From Cyanophora paradoxa (taxonomy: Eukaryota > Glaucocystophyceae > Cyanophorales > Cyanophoraceae), in assembly GCA_004431415.1 (NCBI GenBank), contig QPMI01000535.1, positions 492,026 to 556,025 of the forward strand: 64,000 bases of DNA, read 5' to 3'. This document shows positions 41,311 through 53,766 of the stretch, piece after piece; position 1 is the stretch's first letter, and every line of letters starts with the position of its first letter. The position numbers and the translations under genes were made by a program. The notes below the pieces were generated by a model, which searched no databases, had not been told where the DNA came from, and worked only from the letters and a program-made list of their open reading frames with translations.

Positions 41311-42938
41311 ATGCGATCGTGGGGGATTACCGTTGCGGCCGGCCCCGGCGGGTCGTCGGGCGTGCTGGTCTTCGATTTGCAATTGCAAGCGGGCCCCTCA
41401 AGCCCGACGTCGACCTCGACCGGCGGGGGCGAAGCCGCTCTGCCCGTCAGGCCCGAGTGCGCGTACGCGCTGCGCGTGCCAGCTGCGGAGGAGGCCGGGC
41501 AGCTGCAGGCGCGTGTCGAGTCGCCGGCTTCGGGCGCCCCCATCGGCCCCGAGCTCGAGGCGCAGACGCCAGCCGCCCGGCGGCCCCGCGTGGCGCTCCT
41601 GGAGCTCGGCCTCTGGAGGGCGGGCGGCGCTGGCGGCGGCGCCTTCGAGGGCGTCGACGTGGAGACCCTCGGGGTCTCGATGGGCCTCGCCGCCGCCAAC
41701 GCGCCCCGGGTCCGAGCCACTCTCGAAGTCTCTTTCAAACTAACTAGCTATATATATAATTGAATACGAATACATATGACTTTTAAAAAAAAATTTGCGC
41801 GTTTGCGTTTTTTGCGCTGACACTTTTCGCGGGCGACGCAGACGGAGCCGAGCGCCGCGATGCGTATCAACATCGACAAATACGGCCGCGCCGTCGAGAC
41901 TTTCAAGTGCTCGCGCTGCCCGGCCGGGCTGCGCTGCCGCCTGCAGCTGCCCTCGCGATCGCGATTGCCGCCCCACACGCAAACGCGCAGGTTTTCGCTG
42001 CTCCCGTCGACGTCACGGCCGTGGCGGGATCCGAGCCGCGACCTCGCGCTTCGAGGCCGATGGGTGCGTGATATCGATGCTAATCTTCAGCTGGGCGCCC
42101 GCGAGCGCCACTGACCTCCTCACCGGGCGGCAGGCGGACAGCGGCGAGCCGCTGCCGGGGCCGCCGGTGCTGCGGCTGAGCCTGGAGCTCGAGGCGCCGG
42201 GGGCGGGGCCGGGGGCGGGGGCGGGATCGGGCAAGCGCGCCCCGTCGGCCCGCGAGCTTCGTGACGGGGCCTTCGAGCACGCGCGCCCTCTGTTTCTGTC
42301 CTTGCAATTGATCATGAGCTTCTCGTTGACCGCGGCCTCGATCGGGGCCCCGCAGGTCGCCAAAGTCGTCCGGAGCATGCCGGCGCCGCCGGCCGCGGCG
42401 CTGCCGCCTTTGCCTTCGAATTCGCGGCCGCAGAGCGGGGCCGGCGCCAGCCCGTTCGAGACGGAGGGGATCGTGGCGGCCGCCATCGCGGCCTCGGGCC
42501 TGGCGGTGGAACCGGTGTTCGGGGGCGGGGGTCGGGGCGGGGCCGAGGCGCCCGCCCCAGCCGCCGCTCAGGCGGCTCTCGAGGATGCCTTGGCCGGCCT
42601 GCGCATCGCCCAGGAGGCCTCCGGGGGATCCCCCTCCCCCGCGCCCTCCGCCGCCGGAGCTTCCCCGCCCGGTACCGGTGCGAGGCCGGCGCCGCGCACC
42701 TTGCAATTGGGGGTACCCTGGGCCTCACTGCCCCGCGCGCACGCAGCTGACGCGTACGGACGGCCGCGGAGTGCGCAGAGGGGCCGGCCGCGGGGATGCT
42801 TTTAAACTGACGGCGACACCGCTCGGCGCAGCGCTGGCGTACGCGGTCGTCGACCAGCGGGACGCCATCATGGCCCTCGTGGAGCGCACCGCGGCCGCCC
42901 TCGAGGCCCGCCCGCTCCCCGACGGCAGCCCGCAGCCG

Positions 42939-42969
<31 letters not shown>

Positions 42970-45428
42970 TCCTCCGCGCCCTGCGGCAGCCGGCGGGGGT
43001 GGAGGCCTCGCCGCAGCCCCTCGCAGGGCCCCTCTTCGCGATCGACGTGCTCGACGAGCCGCCGATCCACATGCGCCCGGACGCCCTGCCGCCGTGGGCG
43101 GAGCCCCCGCCGGGGGCCGCCGACTGCGATCGCGAGGCGCCGGCGTTCCTGCGGGCGGTCGAGGGGTGCCTGGAGGCGGCGCGGGCGGCGCCGGGCCCCG
43201 CGCAGCGCGCCGCGGCGGCCCTGGAGGCGGCGGGGCGGCTCGCCTCGGACGCCCTCCTGCTCTCGCCCTGGGTCCGCTCCTTCGAGGGGCGCCTCGCCCT
43301 CCGCCGCGCCCTCGTCGTCATCCGCGAGGCCTCCGGCACCTTTGCCCAGGCGCGCCGCGGCCCCGGCCATTGCCCGCCGCCGCCCTCCGAGTTGGAGACC
43401 TCATGATCTGAGGGGGGCGCAGGTGCGGCGGGTGGCGGAGCACCTGCGGGCGGCAGCCCTCCGCCGCCTCCGCGACCTGTGCGCCCGCAGCCCCGCCCCC
43501 GGCCCGTACCCCGGCCCCCCGCATGCGCATCCCGCCCACGCGCACGTGCACCGCACGCAGGCCCGACTCCGACGACGCGATCCGCGGCGCGCTGGACGCC
43601 GTTGAGGCGCTGCGGTGCCCCCTCCGTGTCTTCCCCCCTCCTGCGCCGACGCCCCTCACGATGCCCCTGCGCATGCGCCGGCCGCGGCCTACGTACACGG
43701 ATATCAGGCCGAATATGTAAGCCCTATCTCACACTCCGATCCCGAATATCGCTTTCGTCTTCTTTCTTCTTTCTTTTTCTCTCTTTCTTCTCTACTGTTC
43801 GGTTTCGCTTTGGCTTCGATTCATTCCCTGGAGCTGCCGCCTGTCTGACCGCCGCGGCCCGCGCCGCCCGCCCCCGCCCAGGTACCACGCGGCGCCGGAC
43901 CTGCACGTGATCACGCTGGGGGCGGCGCTCGACGTGGTCCGCCCGCGCTGGCCGCGGCGCGGGAGCTGGCGGAGCGGGGGCGGGCGCCGGGGGCCGGCGA
44001 CGGGCCCCGGGGGACGCTCCTCTGGGCGGAGGCCCTCGTCGCCCTCGGCGGGCAGCTCGTCATGGTGCGAGACTGCGGCCCCGCGCGCTCGCCCGGCGGG
44101 CTTTGTCGGCCCTCTGAGCTCCCCCGGCCCCCTGCCCGGCTCTCTTCCCCGGGGGCGGCGTGCAGGACGGGGTGATGGAGGAGGGGATCGGGCACCTCTT
44201 CGAGGCGTGGGCGCTGCTGCTGCGGGCCGGCCCCGCCGGCTGGAGCTGCCCCTCCCGCCTCGAGGCCCGCCTTATCCTCTACCTCGCCGAGGCCCACGGC
44301 GCGCCCCGCCCCCGCTTACGTATATATTCGTATAGCTCACCCCGCGCCCTCCCTCCTCCCCCTTGTGCCTTATCTTCCCACTCAAACCTTCCCACGTGCA
44401 CGACCAGGGTACACCCCGACGGCCTACCGCCTCGCGGAGCGGCTGTACTGGTTCCAGGAGGGGGTACAGAGCCTCCACTTCGAGGCCCGCGCCTGCGCCT
44501 CCCTCGGTACCCCTCCCCGGCACCCTCGCCCCTGCGGCCCGGCCCCCTCTCCCCCGGGGCGCTGACTGCTCGGAGCGCTCCTGGCGGTGGGGGCGGGCCG
44601 CTGGGTCGAGGGCCAGCGCTTCATCGCCCGCATGCTCGAGATCCACCGCGCCCTCTCCCCCGCCGAGCGGCGCGCCCCCGTCCCCTCTCGGGCGCCGCTG
44701 CAGGCCGCGGGGTGACGGCGGGGGCGGGGGCGGGGGCAGGGAGCGGGAGGCGATGGGGTACAGGGCGGCGGGCCTGGGGGCGGTGCTGGCGCTGCGGGCG
44801 GGGGACTTCCGGGCCCTCTACGAGCACGCGCGCACCTGCTACATCCTCGCCCTCGCCCACTCCGACCCCGCCCAGTGCGCCCGCGCTTCGAATTCTGCTG
44901 CGGCTTCTCTGCGGTCGACGCGGGCCGCGCCGGGGCCACGGCAGCCCGGCGCTGGACACGAGCGTGGGGACGCTCCGCACGGCCCAGGCCACGGGCGCCC
45001 CGCTGCAGGTGCACCTCGAGCTGTACAAGTTCTTCCTGTGCGCGCCCCGCGCCCCTCCCTCCCGGGTCACCGGGTCCGGGTGCCCGCCGCGGCGTGCTCT
45101 GGCGCCCGCTGAACTCGAGCTGCGATCCCGCCCGGCGCGCAGGTTCGTATCGGCAGTGTGCGACCCGTACAGTCTCAGCCCGGGCACAATGTACTGTCTC
45201 TGCGCCGTGGCGGAGCTGCAGGCGCGGCTCGGCCTCTGGCGCCCCGCCGCCCGCGCCTTCTCCCTCGCCCTCCGCGCCGCCGCCCGCTTCCCCCTCGCCT
45301 TCCCCCCAGACCACCCCCGCCTGCGCCGACTCCGCGCCGCCCTTGCCCGCTGCGAGCAGCTGCAGCGGGCGGACGAGATCGCCTCGCGGGCCCCCCCGCC
45401 CAGTGCGGGCCCGCCCGCGCCCATCTGA
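41311..45428 (+). CDS. Unrecognised helical-repeat protein
   Basis: No family recognised. A first exon (from ATG 41311; the frame is open from about 41218) looks beta-rich (W-G-I-T-V-A, V-L-V-F-D-L-Q-L). Further exons give Ala/Leu-rich helices (for example A-L-A-Y-A-V-V-D-Q-R-D-A-I near 42835 and the Leu-rich segments at 42940-43360), then TPR-like pairs (R-L-A-E-R-L-Y-W-F-Q-E-G near 44430, D-F-R-A-L-Y-E-H-A-R-T-C near 44810). The end is A-R-A-F-S-L-A-L-R-A-A and C-E-Q-L-Q-R-A-D-E-I, with TGA at 45426-45428. Introns have GTGCG or GTACC starts; one near 43720-43880 is CT-rich. A TPR-type scaffold is the likeliest reading. Start and middle exon borders are uncertain, and the 41-42.7 kb part may belong to a separate gene. 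An inverted broken copy of the last exon is at 28490-28752. Confidence 0.45.
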
Positions 45429-47868
45429 TCTACGTCGACGTCCATCGCCAGCCTCCATCGGCCCCGATCGATCCAGCTCGATATCCGATCGAAATTCAAT
45501 CTGACAATCCGGATCCGATCTATCTTTTCCCTTATTTTAACTTGTATATTATTATAATGAATAGTTGGCTTTCTAGAGACGGTGGTGGGACCCCGCCCTA
45601 GCTATATAGGCCTGTCTATGTGTTGCCTGCAGCTGATTGTGTACTCGAACCTGAAGGTGGACTACCGTTATATTAAAAATTACAGTATGGACATATGCAT
45701 GGAGCTTTATATACATACTGCGCATGCCGCCTGCTCGTTTGCCCCAAGGCCGACATGTATGTTTGTAGTAGTGCTTTGATATTGAGTAGGAAAATATTGT
45801 ACATGTATACGTAAACATTGTACTTTTGATATTGAGTATACGTAGGAAAACGTTGTATACGTATCGCGTATTGCCTGATCATGTCTGGTGCAGTTTGTTT
45901 TTTATGATCTTGCAATTGGTGCAAATACGATCGCCTTGTGATCATGAATTGCGAATGATAATCAATGGATGCGAGCAAACAGTCCGGCAGCTGCAGTCCG
46001 GCGTGATGCATCAGACGCCGTGACGGTCGCCAATTCATGATTCCCCCTGATTTTCCGGTGCGGCCGCATTTCCGAAGCTTTAAGTTCCCGGAGTCCTTCC
46101 GAAGTCGGCCTTGGGGAAAGGAGAGGCCCTTAGGTCTGTGCATATCCTGTCTGTAAATTCAAAATGCGATTCAGGTGAAATTTTTTGGACCTAGGTACCC
46201 ATTTTCGACCCTACACGATGGCCGGGCTACTTTTCAAATGTGACCTCTAACAAGCACTAACAGGACGTACGAACGCATTATTTGTAGTATGTTCGCGTTT
46301 AGCTCGATTGCCATTGGCACAAAAAGTCAATTCACCTATATTAAGCGTGAATGTTATTGGTTCCAGCTTGCTTCCCCTTCGCCGATGGAAATTGCAAAAT
46401 TAAAGCCTCTAGATCTGTACGGTAGAGACTGTACCCGGCTGGGAGGCTGGAACCACTTGGCGCTTCGCAGGCGGAATCGCCGCGCGTACGTCGCTTCGCA
46501 ATCGATCGCGATCAACGATCGAGCGCTAGCGCTTTAGCTAGCGCTAGCAGCGCCCGGCGGCCGGCGCCGACGTCGCGATCGATATCGACGCCGGCGCCGG
46601 CCGCGCCAGGCGTTGCTATACGAAGAAGCCTAGCTATCGGCGTACGCGTATACGTATCTGCAAGCTAAGAGCTACTATAGCTAGTACTAGCTACAGGCGG
46701 CGTACTATGGTAGTCCTCTCAACAGTAACCGCGCGCGGTAACGCCGCGGTTGCGGGCCCCGGCCCCGTTTCAAAACAAAGAGCGGCCACCCTCACGCCTT
46801 GAAAGTTGAAACCCCGGCCCAAGCCTTGAAGACCCAAGTTAAGGCCACTCCTGTTCCGCACTGAATCCGCAGGGACTCGTGACTCGCTTGCTGGAATTCA
46901 CTTAATTGATCAATTTCGAATTCTGGATCCGGATTCCGGATCCACGTCCTGCAGCTGCAGCTGGGATCCGGATCATCGGTGATCATGATGCATGACATGA
47001 TGAATTGACAATTTGACATCGGATCATCGGATAACGCTCCGACCGTTCTGGCCGCGGTTACTAAGTGGCTAGTAGTAGCCTAGTACTAGACTACTACTAG
47101 TAGAGTACCCAGTAACTAGAATAGTACTGTAGGAGCCCCTCGGAGGCGGAAATTAAAATTGCCGAGTACGCTAGTAGCCTAGTAGTCGGTCTGATAAATA
47201 GTACTACCTGGTACGGGACAAGTCATGATCACGACTCACGAGACTCACGACTCACGAGTCACGAGCCTCGGAGTCACGCGATCCTCGGAGACTCACGACC
47301 GGACTTGCTTCAACTTCCTTCAAGAGTCGCTTGCCGACTTTCGAGCTGCCGTTTGCAAGTCGGTTCGAGAGCTGCATTTATCATACTCCTAAAAAAACAT
47401 GATTGCCAAATCATGCTGAACGGAAAATGATACATTAATAATGAACTTCAGGAAATGATTGCCGCGATCTTAGTGGGACGCAGAACGTACAATTTAATAG
47501 GTCCGGTGCTAGCTATATAGGCTACTTAGAACACCAAAAAAATAGAACACATAAACACGGCGCCCGCTTAATTGCCGCGGTCCCAATTTGGACTCCCAAA
47601 TAGTAATTACCGCGCCGAAGTCTTGCATTGACGCGGTAATTTGGTACCGCGCCGTAACCGCGCTGTTACCACGGTAATTCTCTCCTGCGAAGTTGCTCTA
47701 AATAGTACCCCCCAAAAGTACCGCCCCATACAAGCCTCAAACTTTAATAACGCGGTAATATGATTAATGCACTAATCAACGGTGTACAATGTACATAAAC
47801 AGTCTGAGGCTATCTCCGATACTACTAGGCTAGTACTGGAGTCCGAGAATTGGACTCCTATTACTAGT
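45429..47868. other. AT-rich gap before the tandem array
   Basis: About 2.4 kb without a supportable gene. It has many short palindromes (TATACGTA, GCTAGC, CTAGTA), a cruciform-type repeat at 46559-46602, and CGCGGTAAT-type motifs (46730-46760, 47570-47770) reminiscent of decayed inverted-repeat elements. Confidence 0.5.
46559..46602. repeat. Inverted repeat, 17-base arms
   Basis: 46559-46575 (GGCCGGCGCCGACGTCG) pairs with 46586-46602 with one mismatch around a 10-base loop, CGATCGATAT. It lies beside an AGCGCTAGC-rich palindromic stretch (46520-46552). Confidence 0.85.
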
Positions 47869-48018
47869 AGAGCCTTCTCATCGCTCCGGCGATCGCTAGG
47901 CCCTGGTACCGAGTACTCCGGGGCGATCGCCAGCGCGAACCGTCGGACGACGGACGCGGCGCCGGCGATCGCTTGAAAAAGGCCCCGGCCAGATCCGAGC
48001 CCACGGCCGGCGGGCATA

Positions 48019-48270
48019 GTGAACATAGTGCCAAAATTTCGCTCCGAAAACACGCTTTTTAGAAGGATCGGAAGAAAGCGCGCCCAGGCAGGTCCGAGGG
48101 GCGGTTCCGGGACGTACCTACTGACTCAGAGCTGCTTGCGCTGGGCCCGCCGGGCGACGCCATGGTTGAGAGATCGAATCCCTGCGCGCCGCCTTACAGC
48201 GGCCGAGGAAGGGGCGACGGCTGCAGAATTCGATGATGTGAACCTCGGACAAGCGAAAGCGTGTAGCTAG
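48019..48270 (+). other. Short plus-strand ORF conserved in every unit
   Basis: An 83-codon frame without an ATG (it opens at GTG) is identical in units 1, 2 and 3 (48019, 53197, 58408). Its conservation may only reflect the recent homogenisation of the array, so I do not call it a gene. It lies beyond the 3' end of the minus-strand gene. Confidence 0.3.
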
Positions 48271-48584
48271 CGCGCCGCCGGCGCCGCGGGTGAGCCGATG
48301 AAGCGAGCGATGTGTACTCCTCGCGTGCGCGGGCGCGGCGAAGTCGCCTGCGGGCGGGCGTGGCGCCGCGGGGCTGAGCACGGCGCGCGCGCTGCGAAGC
48401 GCTATGCGCGAGCTTTGCGCGAGCTTTGCGTCGACGTCGCGCGCCTCACTTTCGAAGGTCGGGGTACCCCCCGACTCATTCCCCCTAAACTTGGGGCTCG
48501 GTGGCTTAAAAGCGAAGGCTCTGGGGTACATCGACGAAATTTGACTTGCTCCACAAAATTGCAAGGCGCTCAAGAACTCTACGC

Positions 48585-51500
48585 TCACTGGAAGTTCAAC
48601 TGCGGCCCTACAAACTGCTTGCACCGCTCCACTAGCTCATCTAGTCTACCTGGGTCAGCAAACCGATCCTCCTCGGCCACTAGCGGCTTGCGGAACCATT
48701 CTTTCGCAACCGCAACAAATGGTGCGCAGTCCATTGGGCTGCGCTGGTGGTGCCCGGCGCATACCACCCGACCCCATCGAGGCGAGAAAAGAATCTCGAG
48801 CACGCGGTCAGCTCGGCATCTTGCCTTGAAGATGGAGCCAGCGGTCGTGTGGAAGGTCATATCATGCACAGGCTCCGAGAGCTGAAGGAGGGCCTGCACT
48901 AATGCAGCGGCGTGACTCTTGATGGTGACTCTGCTCGTGATATATATGAGCTCGAGGCAATCAGCAAGAGTGGTTACTGATATCCATGGACAGAAAAAAG
49001 GAAACCACAAGTAGAAAAAGGAAGAGGCGCACGGCCAGTGGTCCCACTCGAGATTGGTGAAGCCCCGGAGGATAACCATTGTTGCCTCCGGTGTTGTTCC
49101 CGGTACATCAAGCCGGTGCACTTGACTGGAGACGCTGCAGCGCGCGGCACCTTGCGTGGCCGTGCACTCCAGTGCACCGTCGTTTGGCGGTAGGCGAGCC
49201 AGCTTCTCGACGTACGCACGTGCTGCGGGGCTCGCTGCCCTCGCGTCCCGTATCGCGGTTGCGACCACGGCGATGCTCCCCCGTACCGATCTGGAGCCTC
49301 CTTCCTCCCGTGACATTGCAGGGAACCAGTGCAGTTTCGCCTTCAGGGTATTGCTCAGCGCGTTGAAGTATCGGTTCTCGGTGTTCGCCACGCTGCGACG
49401 CGCCCAAGTCAGAGCACGTTCAGCGGGAGAAGGGAAATAAGAAGGAAAAGAAACAAAGGAAAAGAAAGAAAAGAGAAGGGGGGTACGCGGACCGTCTGTA
49501 CAAGCAGGACAGGATGGGTGTCGGAATAGGCCGCTCAGGTGTGCCTAGCCATAGAGGCTTGTTTCGCCTCGTGTATGGCGGAGGCACATACGCCTCAACA
49601 TCGATGTCCGGCTGAGTTTCTCGTGAGCTTGAGCATTTGCGATAACCGTTGCTCGTACCTGTTGGACTTTCCGTGTAGTTCTCCTGTATGCCGTCGCGCC
49701 GAGTTCGTCCACCTCGGGGTACTCCTCTCCAGAGTCGTTGCCCCCATTCAGCATCCGGTGTGTTAGAACATCTGACTTGGAGCCCATCTGTTCCAGCACT
49801 GCAGCCACTTGCTTCAGAGCCTGAAAGCTGTTCTCCGCTGCGCGACCTGTACCGTATTTCTCCTGCACCGGAATTAGAGTTCAGTAACCCCTTCTGTGGC
49901 GTCGTCTTCGTACCCTCGCACGCACCGCCAGCTCTGGCTTCATGCGCAGCCGGGTGAAGAGCTCGTTCGCCGGCGCTTCGTGGTGGAGAACGGCAGGGTT
50001 TCCCATTGCCTCGTGGCACGCCTGTGGAGAACGGCAGGGTACGCGCATCAGCTCCACGTGTCGGGGGGGGGGGTACGCGTAGCGAAGGGGGAGGGGGGGT
50101 TGGAGGGGGGGGGGTAGTCGAACCTCCATTGGACTTGGCGCCTGTTCGGGAGCCGGGCCTGGGTCTTGACCTGCTTGCCGCGCGGCCTCCCACGCTGCTC
50201 GCGCCCGCCTTGCGTTGCCGTGCTCCTCGTCGTCTGGTTGGCAATTGTCGCCCACCGCCGAAAACGCGATTTGCGGACAAGGTCTGAGAAGATAATGCCG
50301 ACTGATATGCTGCTTGCCGGCCCTGCAAGAAGGCGAAGAAGCTCCTTGCCGCTCTTCCGAACAGCCTGCAGGACCTGCACATCGCTTGCAATCTTGCCGC
50401 CACGACCGACATCCTGTTGCCTCCGTACGCGTTGCACTTCCGAAGAAGCTTCTTCACCTCCGGGTACGACACGAGATCGTCCTGCGCCTTGCGCTTCCGC
50501 CCTTTCCCACGTGGCAACTCTTCCACCAACGCGGCCTCTGCAGCTGCTGCTGCAAGCTCCACACATGCATGAAGCCTGCGTCGCCATTGGTAAGAAAAAA
50601 AACTTTACCCCCCTCCGCCCCCCCCCCCCCCCGGATGCATACCACAGCTGGAGTGATTCGCCTTCCGTGTCTGCTGCTGTGCTGCGTGCACTGATTGAGC
50701 GAGACTGCGGAACTGGCCCTTCATTTCTTCCTTCGTGCCAAGGTACATTGCTTGCTGGCTGAGCCCGAGAGTCGCTTGCATACGCAGAAGGTTGATTTCA
50801 GACTGTCCGTTTGTGACCTAATATAAAATTAAGAACATGTTACGAAAAGACAGAGCATGAAAGCATCGTGCACCTCCATGAAAGCATTTGCAAGACCTTG
50901 TGCCCGTGCAGGCTCACGGTCAACTCAGCGTCTCCTGGCCGCAGGGCCAGAAGCTGTGTGAGCACAGCAGCAGCTGAGCGGATCTCGCATCATCAGGGGC
51001 TGCATCACATTTCGGTTTTCAAAATAGAATGCAGTGATTTGAAGGGACGTACTGTAGAAATCGAGTGATGAATTGCTCGATCGCCCGTAGAAGAACACCT
51101 CTATCCAGAGCGATAGGAACATCTTCGATTCAACAGCGTATGATCGTTTGTCATCGCTAGTACTTGTGTCATCCTTGCCCTCCTGAAAGTCCAGAGACAA
51201 GATGACCTGACCGGGCAGCAAGTAAGCAGAAGAAGCACGAGGCAAGCTGGCATGGACACGTGCCAGATCTATCTCTCGCAGTCGTCTCTCACGGATGTAG
51301 ATCTTGTTGGTATAGAAGCTCGTCACCCGGGCCTTTAGCCAGTCGTAGTGCCTGGCTCGAAGGTCCGTATCCACTGCAAACTCACCGTGCGCCCCTGGCA
51401 CGCCAAGGCCCAGAAATGCACACTGTGCCTGCAGTGAGTGCCGTGCTTCAACTGGCCAAGAAAGATAGATGCTTACGTCCATATCAATGAGCTCATCGAG

Positions 51501-51983
51501 TTGAGAAGAGCTTGAGGTATCTTCCTTGTCGCCAGCAGCTATATCAGCATCTGGATGAGGGTCGGGACCGGTGCGCTGAAGGCTTGGCGATTCGAGTGCG
51601 ACCTAAATGCAGTATCTCATGGCGAATCTCAAGCTAAAGAAGATCGAGGACGCACAGTGCTCATGAAGTGCTTCAGAGCATGGAGATCCTCCAGTGTCCG
51701 TGTCCGGTTCTTTGCTGGTTCACCTCGAAACTGCAACCGACAAGCGTTCGCCTGAGCTTGCCGAGCCGCTTCTGTCACCTGGAGAAGTTGGTCTTAGATT
51801 CCATTCGATCAATTCTTTGAGCTGCAGAGCACCTCATCAAGCCAATCAACACAACTCTGAAATTTGGGGCCTCGAAACGCTCACTTTGTGCCCACAAACA
51901 GGTTGCGCAGTGCACGCAAGCATCTGGCAGGGGGCAGGTCGACGATGATGTCCTCCACATAATGCACTTGGGGGTCCAGATCT
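48585..51983 (-). CDS. Array gene copy 1, function unknown
   Basis: Minus-strand multi-exon gene. Exons that join in frame run A-D-L-D-P-Q-V-H-Y-V-E-D-I-I-V-D (from about 51983), S-C-V-D-W-L-D-E (after a 39-base intron), V-T-E-A-A-R-Q-A-Q (from 51781), and a large exon with D-E-L-I-D-M-D-V-S-I-Y-L-S-W and L-S-L-D-F-Q-E-G-K-D-D (51600-51065). Next are a Glu/Lys-rich helical part with G-R-K-R-K-A-Q-D-D, which could be a nuclear signal (about 50510), and a region with G-N-A-R-R-A-R (about 50215). A final exon (49391-48585) holds a hydrophobic, possibly membrane, stretch (S-S-F-F-Y-L-W-F-P-F-F) and ends L-N-F-Q-stop. No family was recognised; a transposon-derived protein is conceivable but unsupported. 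The 5' end may extend into the Pro-rich minisatellite ORF. Splicing through 49540-50100 is unresolved. Confidence 0.5.
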
Positions 51984-52180
51984 GCAAACATGATAAGACA
52001 AAGAGGCGGCGTGCAGATTTCACAGAGAAACGCACAGATCTCGAAGGGTGCATGTGCTTGTCGCCTTCTGCAGCGCCACCAGCGTCGCCGCCCGCTGCGC
52101 CGTCCAGGGCGCCACCCGCCGCGCCGCCTCCCGTGCCGCCTCCCGCGCCGCCTCCCGCGCCGCCTCCCGCGCCGCGCACC

Positions 52181-52556
52181 GGGCCGGGGGAGGGGGAGGG
52201 ACAGGGCCGGGGGGGGGCGGGCCCGGGGGAGGGGCGGGGCCGGGGGAGGGACGGGCCCGGGGGAGGGGCGGGGCCGGGGGGAGGGGGGGGGCGGGGGGAG
52301 GGGCGGGCCGGGGGAGGGGCGGGCCCGGGGGGAGGGGCGGGCCGGGGGGAGGGGCGGGGCCGGGGGAGGGGGGGGGGCGGGGGAGGGGCGGGCCCGGGGG
52401 AGGGGCGGGCCCGGGGGGAGGGGCGGGCCCGGGGGAGGGGCGGGGCCGGGGGGAGGGACGGGCCCGGGGGGAGGGGCGGGCCCGGGGGGAGGGACGGGCC
52501 CGGGGGGAGGGGCGGGGCCGGGGGGAGGGGCGGGGCCCGGGGAGGGGGAGGGGCGG
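52181..52556. repeat. G-rich minisatellite in unit 1
   Basis: About 375 bases of imperfect units of the type GGGGCGGGCCCGGGGGA (about 15-17 bases). Every G tract is 3-6 long, so G-quadruplexes are expected on the plus strand. On the minus strand it stays open in more than one frame as Pro/Ala/Gly or Arg/Pro/Ser repeats. Confidence 0.9.
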
Positions 52557-52731
52557 GACAAGCTCAAGGCCGGAGCCGCCCCCGAGGCCGCCCACGAGGC
52601 CACCACCCGCCGCGCGGCCCGCCAGAAGGGGGTTGGGAGATGAGCTGGAGGTCCACTCCATCTCTTCCTCCCAAAGAGTGTGCTCCTGGGGTCGACATGC
52701 TGCGCAGTCGGGCATAAGACACCGAAAAGCA

Positions 52732-53150
52732 GCGATCGCTTGGCCAATGAGAAGGCGGTGGACGTCAAGCCCGCGGCGACCGTTAGAACTGAGAACCCAG
52801 AAGCGATCGCCGGCCCAGCAGCTCTTTGTTAGAGGTCGGACTCGCTGGGTATGGCGCCGAACACAAAGCGATCGCCGAGCAATGAGAAGGCTCTATGCGC
52901 GGGGCAGATCTAGCGATCCAATTGAATAGAGAATCTCTATGCGAGCAAGCTCGCAGCGCTACGGGAGGCGGGCACGCACTGCAGGCGTTGGCGTTGGCTG
53001 GTGCGACGAACTTGAAGCAGCTCCTGCGCAAGCGATCGCCGGTCAGAGAGCCTTCTCATCGCTCCGGCGATCGCTAGGCCCTGGTACCGAGTACTCCGGG
53101 GCGATCGCCAGCGCGAACCGTCGGACGACGGACGCGGCGCCGGCGATCGC
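52732..53150. promoter_or_regulatory. Cluster of seven GCGATCGC octamers, unit 1/2 junction
   Basis: The palindrome occurs at 52732, 52803, 52868, 53031, 53067, 53101 and 53143, seven times in 419 bases. It is repeated at every unit junction. It may be the control region or origin of the unit; the position is upstream of the minus-strand gene of unit 1. Confidence 0.6.
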
Positions 53151-53766
53151 TTGAAAAAGGCCCCGGCCAGATCCGAGCCCACGGCCGGCGGGCATAGTGA
53201 ACATAGTGCCAAAATTTCGCTCCGAAAACACGCTTTTTAGAAGGATCGGAAGAAAGCGCGCCCAGGCAGGTCCGAGGGGCGGTTCCGGGACGTACCTACT
53301 GACTCAGAGCTGCTTGCGCTGGGCCCGCCGGGCGACGCCATGGTTGAGAGATCGAATCCCTGCGCGCCGCCTTACAGCGGCCGAGGAAGGGGCGACGGCT
53401 GCAGAATTCGATGATGTGAACCTCGGACAAGCGAAAGCGTGTAGCTAGCGCGCCGCCGGCGCCGCGGGTGAGCCGATGAAGCGAGCGATGTGTACTCCTC
53501 GCGTGCGCGGGCGCGGCGAAGTCGCCTGCGGGGCGGGCGTGGCGCCGCGGGGCTGAGCACGGCGCGCGCGCTGCGAAGCGCTATGCGCGAGCTTTGCGCG
53601 AGCTTTGCGTCGACGCCGCGCGCCTCACTTTCGAAGGTCGGGGTACCCCCCCGACTCATTCCCCCCTAAACTTGGGGGCTCGGTGGCTTAAAAGCGAAGG
53701 CTCTGGGGTACATCGACGAAATTTGACTTGCTCCACAAAATTGCAAGGCGCTCAAGAACTCTACGC

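Larger units (their letters stand above)
47869..53046. repeat. 5.2-kb tandem array, unit 1 (5,178 bases)
   Basis: The unit starts at AGAGCCTTCTCATCGCTCC and the same string restarts at 53047, 58258 and 63585. Unit 1 is nearly identical to units 2 and 3 but lacks a 39-base segment (near 50232) and a 27-base segment (near 49609), both multiples of three and both inside the minus-strand gene. The left border falls inside the GCGATCGC cluster, so the array was probably cut there. Confidence 0.95.

Noticed and set aside
41311-45428. SMYD-type methyltransferase
   Set aside because: The C-terminal helices suggested it, but no SET or MYND zinc residues are present.
48150-48200. tRNA-like GAGATCGAATCCCTGC in each array unit
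   Set aside because: The T-stem has mismatches and no cloverleaf forms around it.
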